This document shows positions 10,824 through 21,070 of a DNA stretch of 64,000 nt, in pieces. This DNA comes from Adiantum capillus-veneris (lineage: Eukaryota; Streptophyta; Polypodiopsida; Polypodiales; Pteridaceae). The notes under the pieces are model-generated. The model was not told the DNA's origin. It did no database searches and saw nothing but the letters and a program-made list of their open reading frames with translations. The stretch spans positions 28,487,396 to 28,551,395 of the forward strand of contig CM043960.1 of assembly GCA_014529385.2 (NCBI GenBank). The letters run 5' to 3'. A program made the position numbers and the translations under genes. Each line of letters opens with the position of its first letter. Positions within the stretch are counted from its first letter, which is position 1.

Positions 10824-11874
10824 ACTGCTTACTCCTGAGAAAAATCCGGCAGAGTTTCCCCTGTAAACTGGCCTCTGTATACAGTAAACAAGCTGTAATC
10901 AACAAGCTGAACACCTCTCCTCAGGAACTGTCAGTATTTTGAAAATTTTTGACAGAGTCTCCCTTGTAAACTGAGCTCTGGGAACCAAAAGATAGCTCAA
11001 AAGACAATCATAAATAGCTGACCAGTGACAAATCTAAAAAATCTCTGTAATATGCTGTCCTGTAAGCATACACTGTCTCCTCTCTGGGCGATGACAGAAC
11101 CTGTATCTATCTCAAGAATGAACCCTGAACAATGCCTCAACGGCCTGACACATAAGATGCAATCCAGTGTCTACACAAAGTCATACATCCTAAGGGATAA
11201 AAGTCGCCGAAGAGGATGCGTGTAGAGGGGAACTCCAGCAACCTAATCCACCTCACACTGGGTAACCCAGCCCCCAGTGCTTGGCTTCAAAAAACCTCAC
11301 ACACGACCCTCTCAGATGGCTCAGCAAACTGCCCAGAACTAGCATACATCCTATAATAGACCAATCACTGTCCTATGACCGCTGCGGCGGTCTGTCTGCT
11401 AGCGTGACTCACAACTAGCAGACCCACAATCACAGTACATCAATCTGCAATACATGCCAGTGGTGTCAAGCCGTCGTATGGCCACACCTCCCTTGGAACC
11501 TGGCAAGCACAAGAAGTAACAATGCAGACTGCAATATATATATCTGATGATATATATGTGTACCTGGTCTATAGATGATGCTCTGAAGACTAATGAGTGA
11601 TGTATGTCGATGCCGATATTGATGTCGGCCACCTCCTGCTTGCCAATCTACACAAGACGGATTTCTTTGCGGCTAAAATCTATCTTCTGCTGTAGTGCTC
11701 AGAACGAAATTATGAGGGCATAAACGGCTTCGAAAGGGGGGTAAACCCCCAGGTCACCAGGTCACCTGTTGGAAACGCTCCTGGAACGTCGAGTGTGAAT
11801 TTTCGAACTCCGGATCCAGAATCTGCCGGAAAAGTGCGCGCGCGCGCGATTGTTCAAATCCGCACTGAACCAAG

Positions 11875-11886
11875 GCTCTGATACCA
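11875..11886 (-). promoter_or_regulatory. Copia-1 primer binding site
   Basis: On the minus strand the bases read TGGTATCAGAGC, complementary to the 3' end of plant initiator methionine tRNA. It lies two bases inside the 5' LTR and marks where minus-strand DNA synthesis would start. Confidence 0.93.
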
Positions 11887-11888
11887 AT

Positions 11889-12103
11889 TGAAGTTGCGGA
11901 GCGGAGCGTGGGTGGACTCTCTCACACACACACACAGTGAGCTTACACAGTACAGTACGCAGAGAACTGTTAGAAGGGTTATCTCCCAAATCCTTAGTAT
12001 TCACAAAGTATAAGTTAGTATATACAAAGAGTTAGAGGTAAGTGAGTTAGGCGGGCGGCCGGCCATATCCGCATAAGAGGCCACTTGGGCTTTAATCCCA
12101 ACA
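11889..12103 (-). repeat. Copia-1 5' LTR
   Basis: 215 bp with TG/CA ends, adjacent to the primer binding site and flanked on the outside by TTCAT (12104-12108). It differs from its partner by about six substitutions, mostly transitions. Confidence 0.95.
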
Positions 12104-12108
12104 TTCAT

Positions 12109-12419
12109 AACGGCCCTCACTTCATTTGTCGCGGTCATAATCCACAAGCGTCACTTTAAAAGAAACTTCATCTTTTAGAACTGTTTTCACCCTTCACTCG
12201 AACTTTTGCACCACCATGATACATAGAAAGCACAACCGTGTCAATATCATCAAGTTGAGCATCTCCAAGTTCTCTTCTCTTTAATCATAATTCCATAATA
12301 AGTAGACGTCTTCATTGTCTGTCAAAACAAACTCCTCTTGGCAAATCAAGTGAGAGTATCATCAATGGAAATTTATAATAAAACAACCTTTCAAGCTCGC
12401 TTCAAGTGCTCAATAGCTC
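12109..12419. other. No gene recognised
   Basis: This is the DNA that continues the pre-insertion site to the right of Copia-1. I see no coding or RNA signal. It probably belongs to an intron of the split FCP1-like gene or to an older repeat. Confidence 0.4.
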
Positions 12420-12743
12420 ATGCAAGTGTTCTCTTTCTCTATCCAAAATCCCCATGCCCTTGCCCAAAAAAAAGTGCAACAGCGAGATAAGCTGAGAGGT
12501 GTTTTTACACAGGGTCATTGCAGTGGCCAGCCTTGGCAAATAAATAATAAGCCTGTATTCTTGAAGGATTTGAGATTGTTTTGGAAGAACTGCACCTTTG
12601 GGCCCCAAAACAGTCTAATTATTGACGATAGTATGTACAAAGTGTGCCAGAACCCTGAAGGAAGTTGGCTTGTTACTCCTAAGATAGAGGACCAGACCAA
12701 AGAACAGCGGAAAAACTTCCTGATAGATACTTTGAGCAGCTAG
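12420..12743 (+). pseudogene. FCP1/NIF-like HAD phosphatase domain, C-terminal half
   Basis: The frame contains KPVFLKDLRLFWKN, then NSLIIDDSMYKVCQNPEGSW. This corresponds to the last third of an FCP1-type domain, where an Asp-Asp pair in LIDDS supplies motif III and coordinates magnesium. The order matches the N-terminal half at 3267-3875 on the same strand, about 8.5 kb upstream. After the ORF stop at 12741-12743 a shifted frame from about 12722 reads YFEQLAVPM, the expected continuation in this family, so a one-base indel is likely. A Gln/Lys/Glu-rich stretch to about 13050 may be the C-terminus. Intervening DNA includes Copia-1 and the pyrimidine-rich block. I infer one split gene. Confidence 0.6.
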
Positions 12744-13060
12744 CTGTTCCTATGGCTGCAATCGAAGGATCGTGCAGGCATATATAGCTGAAAATGTGTT
12801 TGATACTGTCCCATATTTTTTTTCACATCAAGTGATCAGGAAGCTGTAATCAAAAATGCACCAGCACAACGTGGCCCAGCGTAATGAAGCCATGCGAGGC
12901 TACAGAGGAAAAAATTAGAGAAGTAGTAGCAAGAAGAAGAAGAAATAGAGTTGCAAGAACCAAAAGCTCAGCAAGAAGAAGAAAGAGAGCAAGACCCAAA
13001 AGCTCAGCAAACAAAGAAGCAAACGAACATTGGGCAAAAGTGAGTGTACAAGTATGCTAA
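12744..13060 (+). other. Probable degenerate C-terminal coding region of the FCP1-like gene
   Basis: Purine-rich sequence whose plus-strand translation contains Glu/Gln/Lys repeats such as QEPKAQQEEERE and QDPKAQQTKK, interrupted by stops. A tail of this composition would suit a nuclear protein. Support is limited to composition, strand and position. Confidence 0.25.
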
Positions 13061-13259
13061 ACCACGATCTTATCCAAAGTAGGAGGCTCTCTGCAGTTTT
13101 GTAACATTATGAGGGAAATTTGTAGATTGCCTTTCCAATGTTTGTAACTATTCTGACATTCACTTCAGATAGTAATGATCAGATCCTGTATTATTCTTAT
13201 TTTGAAGACAATACTATGTGTACTATTGGCGTCTTGTAAACATTGAATTTTTATACATT

Positions 13260-14770
13260 CTCGTTGGAAATCAGCAAAGGTATGCTAACTAGCATAATGT
13301 TTATGCTAGTTAGTAGACTGTTTATGCTAACACAGCCAAAACAGTGTGCTAATTAGCATACCATGTATGCTAATTAGCATACTCATAGTAGCTAATTAGA
13401 ATACATTCTAATTAGCATACTGAGCATTTTTGTTTGTGCTAACTTCCACTCACAGCATACCATAGTATGCTAATTAGCATATACAGTATACAGGAAGCTA
13501 CCATGTTTTCTCCTTGAAACCAACAACGGTATGCTAATCAGCATACTGTCTATGCCAACTGGCATAAACAATATGCTAATTATCATGCATGGTATGCTAA
13601 TTAGCATTCCTTTAATTAGCATATTGTGGATTTTTGCTTTTGCTAACTTCCACTCACAGCATAGTATACTAATTAGCATACAGAATATATAGAAAGCTGC
13701 CATCCCTTCTTGAAACCACCATAAGTATGCTAATTAGCATACATGATATGCTTATTGGCATACACAGTATACAGAGAGCTGTTATCTCTTCTCCTTGAAA
13801 CCAGCATACAATATGCTAATTAGCATACATGATATGCTTATTGGCATACACAGTATAAAGAGAGTTGTTATCTCTTCTCCTTGAAACCAGAGAACCTATG
13901 CTAATTAGCATACTGTTTATGCCAGTCAAATATGCTAATTATCATACCCACAGAATGCAAATTGGCATAAAAAGTATGCTAATTAGCATACACAGGATGC
14001 AGAGACCTGTCATCTTGTCTCCTTAAAACTAGCAAAGATATGCTTATTAGCATACTGTTTATGCCAACTGACAAAAACAGTATGTTTATTAGCATACATA
14101 GTATGCTAATTAGCATACCTTCAATTAGCATACTGTGCATTTTTGTTTGTGCTAACTTCCACTCACAGCATAGTATGCTAATTAGACCACACAGTATATA
14201 GAAAGTTTTCATCTCTTCTCCTTAAAACCAGCAAAGGTATGCCAATTACCATATTGTTTATGCCAACTGGCATAAACAATATGCTAATTAGAATACACAG
14301 AGAACTGAAAGCTGCCATCTCTTCTCCTTGAAACCACCAAAGGATGCTAATTAGCATACACAATATACAGAAAGTTGCCATCTCTTCTTCCCTAAACCAG
14401 CAAGGGTATGCCAACTAGCATAAACAGTATGCTAATTAGCATTCCACTCACAACATAGTATACTAATCAGCATACACAGTATACAAAAAGCTTCCATCTC
14501 TTCTCCTTGAAAACCAGCAAAGTTATGCTAATTAGCATATTGTTTATGCTAACTAGCATATATAATTTTATGCTAATCAGTATAAACAGTATGCTAATTA
14601 GCATTAGCATACACAGTATACAGGAAGCTGCCATCTCTTCTCCTTGAAAACCAGCAAAAGGTATGCTAATTAGAACATTTTGTATGCTAACTAGCATTAA
14701 CAGTATGCTAATTGGCATACCATTTATGCTAATTAGCATACCCACAAAACACAATTAGAACACAATGAGA
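13260..14770. repeat. Palindromic repeat cluster 2 with an irregular longer unit
   Basis: Dense TATGCTAATTAGCATA palindromes and variants, here set in a longer unit: a CTCTTCTCCTTGAAACCAGC-like spacer, one palindrome, TGTTTATGCCAACTGGCATA, another palindrome, then ACAGTATACAGAAAGCTGCC. The CCTTGAAACC-type spacer occurs about ten times at irregular intervals of roughly 65-200 bp. The GCCAACTGGC element is itself palindromic. The minus-strand ORFs here, rich in MLISIL, are repeat translations. Confidence 0.9.
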
Positions 14771-14972
14771 CAAATTGTACAAATGATCTCTCTTAAAATG
14801 AGACCCCTATGTGATAGACACCAAACCCATGTATACACAAAGCACACAAGAGACACAAGAGACACAAGATACCCAAGTTTTTGATAAAACTGCATTATCT
14901 CCAAGCAAGAAGTATATTGAAGATGCAGTGATTACAACTTAAAAGCTGAAGGAAATGCCATTATAGATTTCT

Positions 14973-16395
14973 TCATAGCTTTTTGGGTTGATTGTGTACA
15001 CCTTGCGTCTCCTTCCGTTTGATACATCGTACCAGGTGTGAAAGTCCGTGGATGATGGGCTGCTTGTGGTCTAACTTGAAGGTGTATGCATCCAATTGCT
15101 TGTAATATAGACCTTGCACAACATATGAGCCTCTATCAATTGCATTGCCCCACTCATTGAGGTACCCCTTCTCCACCTTCTTCTTTGCTGCAACAAACTT
15201 GACCAGGTAGAAATCCACATCCTCGACGTTGGTCGAAGCATCTGGATATATAGCAAATGTGCCGCCAGCACATAGAGTGCTACTCAAGACATCATCATGG
15301 CTTCATCTTCCGAATCTGACACAGCCTCATCAAGTAATGGCGGTAGAGTATGATAATCCCACGGCTGCATGTGAGCTTTATTGACGCAACGATTCCATCT
15401 TTCGTGCATGCATGCTGTGAGTCCACCATATCTTGCAACGAAGTAAAAAGGCCTGGCTCCCTTGAACTGTGAGGCCGCACCATCAGACCACACCCAATGT
15501 TGCTTAGGAGTGACACCCTCTTGTTGTAACCAGTCACGGTGTAGCATGAAGCAGTGTTGCACAAAAAAAGTGTCATGCACTTGTCATCTAATATGAGGAA
15601 GTGGATGGTTTTGAGTACCTCCCCTGCCCTGCGGTAGTATGTTATGTGTACAAAAATGGTTACTTGACTAGAGTGCCAATGCATTGACTGAATCTCATTT
15701 TGTTCCTTGAAGGCATAATTCTCTGCAAAATCAACAACTGACATGATGACATTGTCCAAAAACCGAAGAAGGCAATCCTTGAATTGTTGTCCTTGCCATC
15801 AAGCCACATAGTTATGAGTGATAAAGAGCTCCAACTGGGTCTTCAAGAGTTGAAGAAACTCCCAGCACTGTATTTCTTTGTGTAGAAGATCTTTTCTTTT
15901 GTTACTATTTCCATGCTTGTCTTGAGCTTGTACATATGCAAATACTTTCACATTAATACTATTACCTGCCTTTGCTGTCTCCAAGCAGCATAATTCCAAC
16001 GTATTCACTGCACATGTCAAACACTCTCCCATCAGCCATTCCCTTCTATGGAAAACATCATCTGCGGGCTTTGGACAAAGAATAGACTCCCACATATGTG
16101 TGACACCTTTGAACGTGTGATGTGAAGCCAAGCAACCCTTGCTAATGTTCTCACCTGGGACACAGATACTACATATACAATCACAACCTGCTCTATGCAG
16201 CCCAAAAGCACGAGGACGCATGTGGTTCAGTGTGTCCTTCAAAAAAGACATTTGCACATGGTATTCGCAACAGCATGTGTATCTATCCTTTAGCCGCCTA
16301 CAAAAGAATGGTTTCAACATCTCAAACATTCTCATGCCAATCTTGCAATCTAGATGTTTTTCCTTGAATCTACAAAAAAACTCAACCTGCAACAT
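14973..16395 (-). pseudogene. Transposase-like protein, central and C-terminal exons
   Basis: I cannot assign a superfamily. Read on the minus strand, 16395-15799 encodes a Cys-rich block (TCCCEYHVQM, then GCDCICSICVPG). It continues in the same frame after a TGA at 15799-15801, one C-to-T step from CGA, into NEIQSMHW and QVTIFVH. Near 15580 the frame shifts and the next stretch reads HWVWSDGAASQFKGARPFYFVARYGG. The W-S-D-G-A motif resembles, by my memory, the catalytic region of repeat-encoded proteins in plants and invertebrates, and an RNase H-like fold is plausible. A further shifted stretch, 15287-14973, reads TLCAGGTFAIYPDAS and is probably C-terminal. At least two frameshifts and one nonsense codon make it inactive. 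Confidence 0.45.
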
Positions 16396-16489
16396 CCAAA
16401 TGATGATCAGTAGTAGTCAGATTGCTAACTAGGACATCCAGCAATTTCATGAAAACAAATCATAGTGACAATCAACATCCTAATGTGCA

Positions 16490-17190
16490 TGCAACAATGT
16501 ATGTTAACTAGCATAAAGAGTGTTAGCTAGCATATATCTTGTGTTTACCAGGTAACTCTGTATGCTAGGTAGAGCACAGAGCATGCTAACTAGCACAGAG
16601 TTACCAGGTAACTCTGTATGCTAGGTAGAGCACAGGGCATGCTAACTAGCACAGACCATACGCTAACTAACATACTTATTAGGACACCCATCATGCTGTT
16701 GAGCATACTAGGTGTTAACTAGCAAAAATTATGTTGATTAGCATACATCTTGTGCTGACTGGCTAGCTCTCTATGCTAGGTAGAACACAAGGCATGCTAA
16801 CTAGCATATCCAGCCCAGCTACTAGTTCTAACTAGCATAACCCTTGTCTTGAATAGCATACCCATCATGCTAGTGAGCATACTAGTTGTTAACTAGCATA
16901 AGTGGTGTTAACTTGCATACTTTTTGTGTTGATCAACTAACGCTATTTAGAACTCAAGGCCTAGTAACTAGCATACTCCATATGCTACCTAGCAAACTCC
17001 ATGTGCTAACTAGCATATTCACTTTCTGTTAGATAGCGTAGTTATCATGCAATTGAGCATACTAGGTATGTAACTAGCATACTAGGTATGTTAACTAGCA
17101 TACCAGGTATGTTAATTAGCATACATATCGTGTTAACCAACTAGCTTTGTATGTTATTTAGGACCCAAGGCATGCTAACTAGCATATAGT
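16490..17190. repeat. Palindromic repeat cluster 3 (in the putative intron of the transposase-like gene)
   Basis: Contains GCTAACTAGCATA, GCTAGGTAGAGCAC and TGTTAACTAGCATA variants, on average more diverged than in clusters 1 and 2. A roughly 70-bp direct duplication is visible at about 16545-16650 around ACCAGGTAACTCTGTATGC. It lies between coding stretches 17640-17362 and 16395-15799 of the minus-strand gene. Confidence 0.85.
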
Positions 17191-17361
17191 GCCAGAGAGA
17201 CTATGTAGTAGCTGCTCCTCCACCAATGTGGATGGAAATATGACTATAAATCCATGGCAAATCTTAAGTATGAATCCATAATAACATTACACTGTGATTT
17301 CACACCTAGCTTTGTTTTCTCAAAACATGTACTTACAATCTGCTGGAAATCGAGGTGGTTG

Positions 17362-17640
17362 TTACAACTGCATGTTTGACATTGAGAAAACATGTTGCAC
17401 AATGGCTACATTCCCCTTGTCTTTGCGGTTCTTGAAGTCAAGGAGCTTTCCTTTCCAATGATGATCCAAGTTTGCACGATTCCGCACACGATGAGGGCCA
17501 ATAGCAAATGGTTGCATGTATACCCAAGCACCTTTGGTGAGCTCTTGTGGCACCCACTCATCATCTATACCTCTTGTGTTGTGGCATGCAAGTGTTGTGA
17601 CCTCATCCTTTGGCCGCCTTTGCGAAGTAGAGCCGTTCAT
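17362..17640 (-). pseudogene. Transposase-like gene, probable first exon
   Basis: ATG at 17640 opens a 92-codon minus-strand frame with a basic, polar N-terminus (GSTSQRRPKDEV), then WVPQELTKGAWVY and VRNRANLDHHWKGKLLDFKNRKDKGNVAIVQH. I recognise no domain. It lies about 1 kb upstream of the Cys-rich coding stretch on the same strand, and the gap is filled by palindrome cluster 3, so an exon-intron-exon arrangement is likely. No clear TATA box is visible upstream, and a 39-bp tandem repeat lies just 5' of the ATG. It may belong to an element of unknown class whose ends I could not find. Confidence 0.4.
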
Positions 17641-17713
17641 GGTTGAACGAAGAAAATTAGGAGGAGGAGCAGGACCTTGCTTGTTGCTACAATGTAGGTG
17701 GGATAAAGTGATA

Positions 17714-17829
17714 GGAGAAGGTGGTTAACCCTTGCTTGGTGTGGCAATGGGAGGAGAAGGTGGATAACCCTTGCTTGGTGTGGCAATGGGAGGAGAAGGT
17801 GGATAACCCTTGCTTGGTGTGGCAATGGA
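17714..17829. repeat. 39-bp tandem repeat, three copies
   Basis: Copies at 17714-17752, 17753-17791 and 17792-17829 share the unit that starts GGAGAAGGTGG and contains CCCTTGCTTGGTGTGG. They are nearly identical. The array sits just upstream of the minus-strand ATG at 17640. Confidence 0.9.
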
Positions 17830-17929
17830 AGGTGGTAGGGGAGGAGAGAGGAGCTTCCTTGCTGCAGCAATGGAGATGGTATAGAGAGAGAGAGTTGGAG
17901 TAGAGGATGAGTGTGATGGTTGCAACCAA

Positions 17930-18390
17930 GGAGGGATTGGAAAAGGGGTTTTAGAGAGAGAAAATCACTTTTTGTCTAAGGACTACTTTTGGGGGGGCTT
18001 TGGATAGTAATAAAAGATTTTTTAAAAGTTTTTAGAAAATTTTGAATTTTAGGGTTTTTAGGTGCACATTTTGACTTTTTGAGTTCAAAAAATGTTTTTT
18101 TGATCATAAAATAGATTTAGGGGGTTTTAAGAAGATAAGATTTGAGTTTTGAAATTTTTAAAAATTTTGGGATTTTTTCAAAACCGGATCAAAAAGGAGG
18201 GAAGGTGGAGGTTCCATATGGCCCACCCACCCCACCCACCCCCCAAAACCCCACCTTCTCATTAGGTAAGAGCCCATTAAGAAGTGTAAGACTACTTTGT
18301 CCCCCTACATTTTTGAGGGCATAGAGTGTATCCACCACCCTCTTCTCATTGGTTGGCCTCTAATTAACCTTAATCCCAAAGGGCTCCTAG
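17930..18390. other. AT-rich stretch, no gene recognised
   Basis: Long A/T runs on the plus strand, with one C-rich patch near 18222-18256. It could hold the promoter of the minus-strand transposase-like gene, but I see no convincing TATA box. Confidence 0.4.
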
Positions 18391-18931
18391 AGGTTTCATA
18401 TTTTTCCTAATGTTGAAATGGGGAAACTATAAATGAATTTGAATCTTAAAATCCATTGTTTACTACTCCAAGATACTTTCCATTTTTTATTGAGCTTTGC
18501 TTTTAGAGTAGCATCACACTTTGGAATGTAGTAAAGCTTCTTAAAAATCTATCTAGCTACATTAAGCAATGATTTTCCCTTGCAAGAAGTGAGACTTTTT
18601 GTAAGTTTTCAGCTCTTCTATATGATAAAGCTTGTTGGAAACTTTTACAAGACAGCCCAAAGACAGCTGGAATTTGTTAGAGATTCCATTATGAGTGAGC
18701 ATTCTGCCTTAATGGTGCAAATCTCCCCAGGTCCTCAACCCTTTCTTGAAGCATTTGTGAGATTTGATGTTAAGAGCTACTTTATCCTTGACTGGGAGAT
18801 GTCCAAACCAGATTGAGTCCTCCAGAGAGATATAATAAGTCAGCAGGGAGATGCCAGTATTTATTTATATCTAGCCAAGCATTCTAAAATTTGGCTGAAA
18901 TGGATTGATTTTGGCATCTACTTTCAACGGG
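18391..18931 (-). pseudogene. LINE-1a, C-terminal part of ORF2 (3' side of CACTA-1)
   Basis: The minus-strand translation reads SIWFGHLPVKDKVALNIKS followed by TWGDL, typical of the region downstream of reverse transcriptase in plant L1-type LINEs. It is interrupted by stops. Removing CACTA-1 (18932-25663) places it directly after the LINE segment 26850-25664, so both are halves of one minus-strand LINE into which CACTA-1 jumped. The LINE 3' end is not resolved. Confidence 0.6.
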
Positions 18932-19138
18932 CACTACAAGAGGCTATTCATATTAGCGACGCTCAAAAAAAAAATTCCCGGCGTCGCTATAAGCGTAGCA
19001 AATTTACTCGTAAATTTGCGACACTCATAGCGACGCTCATAGCGACGCCGGCTGGGCTAAAAAAATAACAGACAGCGCCCAAAAACTCAGATCTCAGATC
19101 TGAGTTTTTCGACGCCCTCAAGCAAGAGCAGGTACCGC

Positions 19139-19278
19139 TCTCCCTCTCTCTCTCTCTCTCTCTTTCTTCTCCACACACACACACACACACACACATACAC
19201 ACACACACACACGAGGAGAGGAAGGAGAGCCAGGTATGCTCCTTCCCTCTCCTCACTCTCATGTTCCCTTCCCCTCTT

Positions 19279-19333
<55 letters not shown>

Positions 19334-19340
19334 TAGTGTT

Positions 19341-19388
<48 letters not shown>
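19139..19388. repeat. Compound SSR block (CT)n/(CA)n/(GA)n in the CACTA-1 left arm
   Basis: Successive (CT)n, (CA)n, (CT)n, (CA)n and (GA)n tracts. The homologous block at 55745-55960 in CACTA-3 has the same order and the same short unique spacers (GAGGAGAGGAA, AGAGCCAGGTATG), so the SSRs are part of the element family rather than separate events. Confidence 0.85.
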
Positions 19389-19392
<4 letters not shown>

Positions 19393-19425
19393 AATATAAA
19401 CAAAAACGCACACACACATACATAA

Positions 19426-19610
19426 ACAAAGAATGCACACACACATTGAGAGAGGAAAAGAGAGAGAGAGCATGCATAAACAAAAAATGCACACATTGAG
19501 AGAGGAAAAGAGAGAGAGAACATGCATAAACAAAAAACGCACACATTGAGAGAGGAAAAGAGAGAGAAAACATGCATAAACAAAAAAACGCACACACATT
19601 GAGAGAGAAA
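19426..19610. repeat. Minisatellite of about 49 bp, roughly four copies
   Basis: The unit contains GCACACATTGAGAGAGG, AAAAGAGAGAGA and ACATGCATAAACAAAAAA. Copies begin near 19438, 19488, 19537 and 19588 with small length differences in the GA and A runs. This array is not evident in CACTA-3. Confidence 0.8.
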
Positions 19611-19859
19611 GAGAGAGAAACTAATTTAACGTCGTAGGAAACTAATTAAAATTAAAAGACCTAAAGATCTAGCCGACGAGGAGTTGAACTCAAGACCTAT
19701 TATTCAAGAGGGAAATGGCATAAACAATCTATCATACTTGGCATGGGTGATAGAAAGGTTATACCATTTATCTCTTTTTATTGGCACACACATCCACACA
19801 CGCGCACACACACAAGAAGAAGAGAGTTATAACGCCGTAGGAAACTATCCTAAAAGACG

Positions 19860-20004
19860 TTAAAGATTAGGTTAGATGTAGACTTACATTAAATTAGATT
19901 TAGGTTTATTTAAGTTAAATTAGATTAGATTTAGGTTTATTTTTAATTAGATTTATGTTTATTTACGCTAGATTTAGATTTACGTTATATTAGATTAGAT
20001 TTAG
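19860..20004. repeat. Degenerate TTAGATTTAGGTTTATTT array
   Basis: Short, irregular repeats of GTTAGATTAGATTTAGG and GGTTTATTT. The same material recurs at about 20440-20690 in this element and 56050-56330 in CACTA-3. The unit is not the plant telomere heptamer. Confidence 0.7.
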
Positions 20005-20410
20005 GTCTCCATAGACTGCGATGCCTGCATGAAGCGGGTGAAGAAAGCCCTCAATGGAATATAGGGTATTGCTGCCTTCACTCATGGTGGGCTCCGTCGA
20101 TCCAAAATTACTGGTGAAATGTCTTCAGAAGATAGGGAAGAAGGTGGATCTTCAGGGCGGCAAGAGTCACTACATCCCCGACAATGACCATCTAGACAAC
20201 CTCTAGTCATTCAACAACGTCAACTTCAAAGTTAGTAACAAGAGCAAGAACGGTCCAAAGGCCAGGGCCAATTACTGTCGTCAGATGTGGATGGAGATGA
20301 GGCAGCGTCACCGCCGGAAGTTAACTCTCACATCTTTAGTGATGAGAATGCCAACTCTTGCCGAGTTATGTGAAAAATTATGTGTTAAATCAGTTTTAAG
20401 GTTCTTATAA
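20005..20410 (+). pseudogene. Captured heavy-metal-associated (HMA) domain fragment inside CACTA-1
   Basis: HMA domains are small ferredoxin-like folds that bind copper, zinc or cadmium through CxxC; plants have many isoprenylated HMA proteins. Frame one from 20005 reads SIDCDACMKRVKKALNGI, giving the CxxC and first helix, then TAG at 20062-20064. After a frameshift, ATG 20084 reads MVGSVDPKLLVKCLQKIGKK, matching the last strand and second helix of the same fold, and stops at TAG 20204-20206. The open frame then resumes to TAA 20408-20410. The element's own genes lie downstream on the same strand, so this is a captured host gene piece. It is broken by a stop and a shift. CACTA-3 lacks it. Confidence 0.7.
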
Positions 20411-20704
20411 TCCCTGTTAGTTTAGTTCTTTGTTTTTAATATAACATAATTTACGTTAGATTTATATTTATGTTATATTAGATTAGACTTAGGTTTATTT
20501 AGTTTTATTTAGGTTTACCCACACACACACACAGACACACAAGAAGAAGAGAGTTTTAACGTCGTAGGAAACTATCCCAAAAGACGTTAAAGATTAGGTT
20601 AGATGTAGACTTACGTTAAATTAGATTTAGGTTTATTTTTAGTTAGATTTATGCTTATTTAGATTTACACTTATTTACGTTAGATCGAGTCCACGCAAGA
20701 ATTA

Positions 20705-20965
20705 CTTAAGGTTTAGGGTTTAGAGTTAGACGAATAGTGAAAAGATCTACTGTGAAAAGATGTTAAGATGTTGTGAAGTGCTACAGCTAGAGAAGAGGCA
20801 AAGGGGTTTTGTCCACTACATGCAGTATCATGTAGACGTGGGTCTGTAGATTTCTTGTACCCACAAATATAGGTATTGACCAATAAAGACGAGATTATAA
20901 CCCGGTGGTTCTGATCTCCGTGCACCTCTAGACCGAGGTGTGCGGGGATTGGACATGACTAGAGA
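20705..20965. other. Conserved pre-TNP2 block shared by the three CACTA elements
   Basis: The segment containing CCAATAAAGACGAGATTAT and GTGCACCTCTAGACCGAGG lies upstream of the TNP2 start. Close copies occur at 57040-57275 in CACTA-3 and, reversed, at about 51985-52070 in CACTA-2. It is probably 5' untranslated or promoter sequence of TNP2. Confidence 0.6.
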
Positions 20966-21070
20966 ATGTGAGGTAAAGAGAGAGAGGCAGAGAGAGAGAG
21001 AGAGATAAGACGAAGAATACCAATAGAATATTAAATTTTTTGTCCAGGTTATAAGATTTTTATCCTCATT

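Larger units (their letters stand above)
6550..12103 (-). mobile_element. Complete Copia-type LTR retrotransposon (Copia-1)
   Basis: Both LTRs are 215 bp (6550-6764 and 11889-12103), start TG and end CA, and are flanked by the 5-bp target duplication TTCAT at 6545-6549 and 12104-12108. On the minus strand the primer binding site TGGTATCAGAGC (11875-11886) matches the 3' end of initiator tRNA-Met, and a purine tract AAGTGGGAGGT abuts the other LTR. One frame covers gag, protease, integrase, reverse transcriptase and RNase H in Copia order. I count about six differences between the LTRs, so insertion was fairly recent. The element sits between the two halves of the FCP1-like gene. Five nonsense codons in the polyprotein make it non-autonomous now. 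Confidence 0.95.

Noticed and set aside
840-17190. CRISPR-like array of short palindromic repeats
   Set aside because: Spacing is irregular, spacers are not unique in a regular length class, the repeats vary, and the context is a eukaryotic nuclear genome.
18987-19599. Long minus-strand ORFs of Ser-Leu, Cys-Val and Arg-Glu runs
   Set aside because: Pure translations of (CT)n, (CA)n and (GA)n tracts and of the 49-bp minisatellite.
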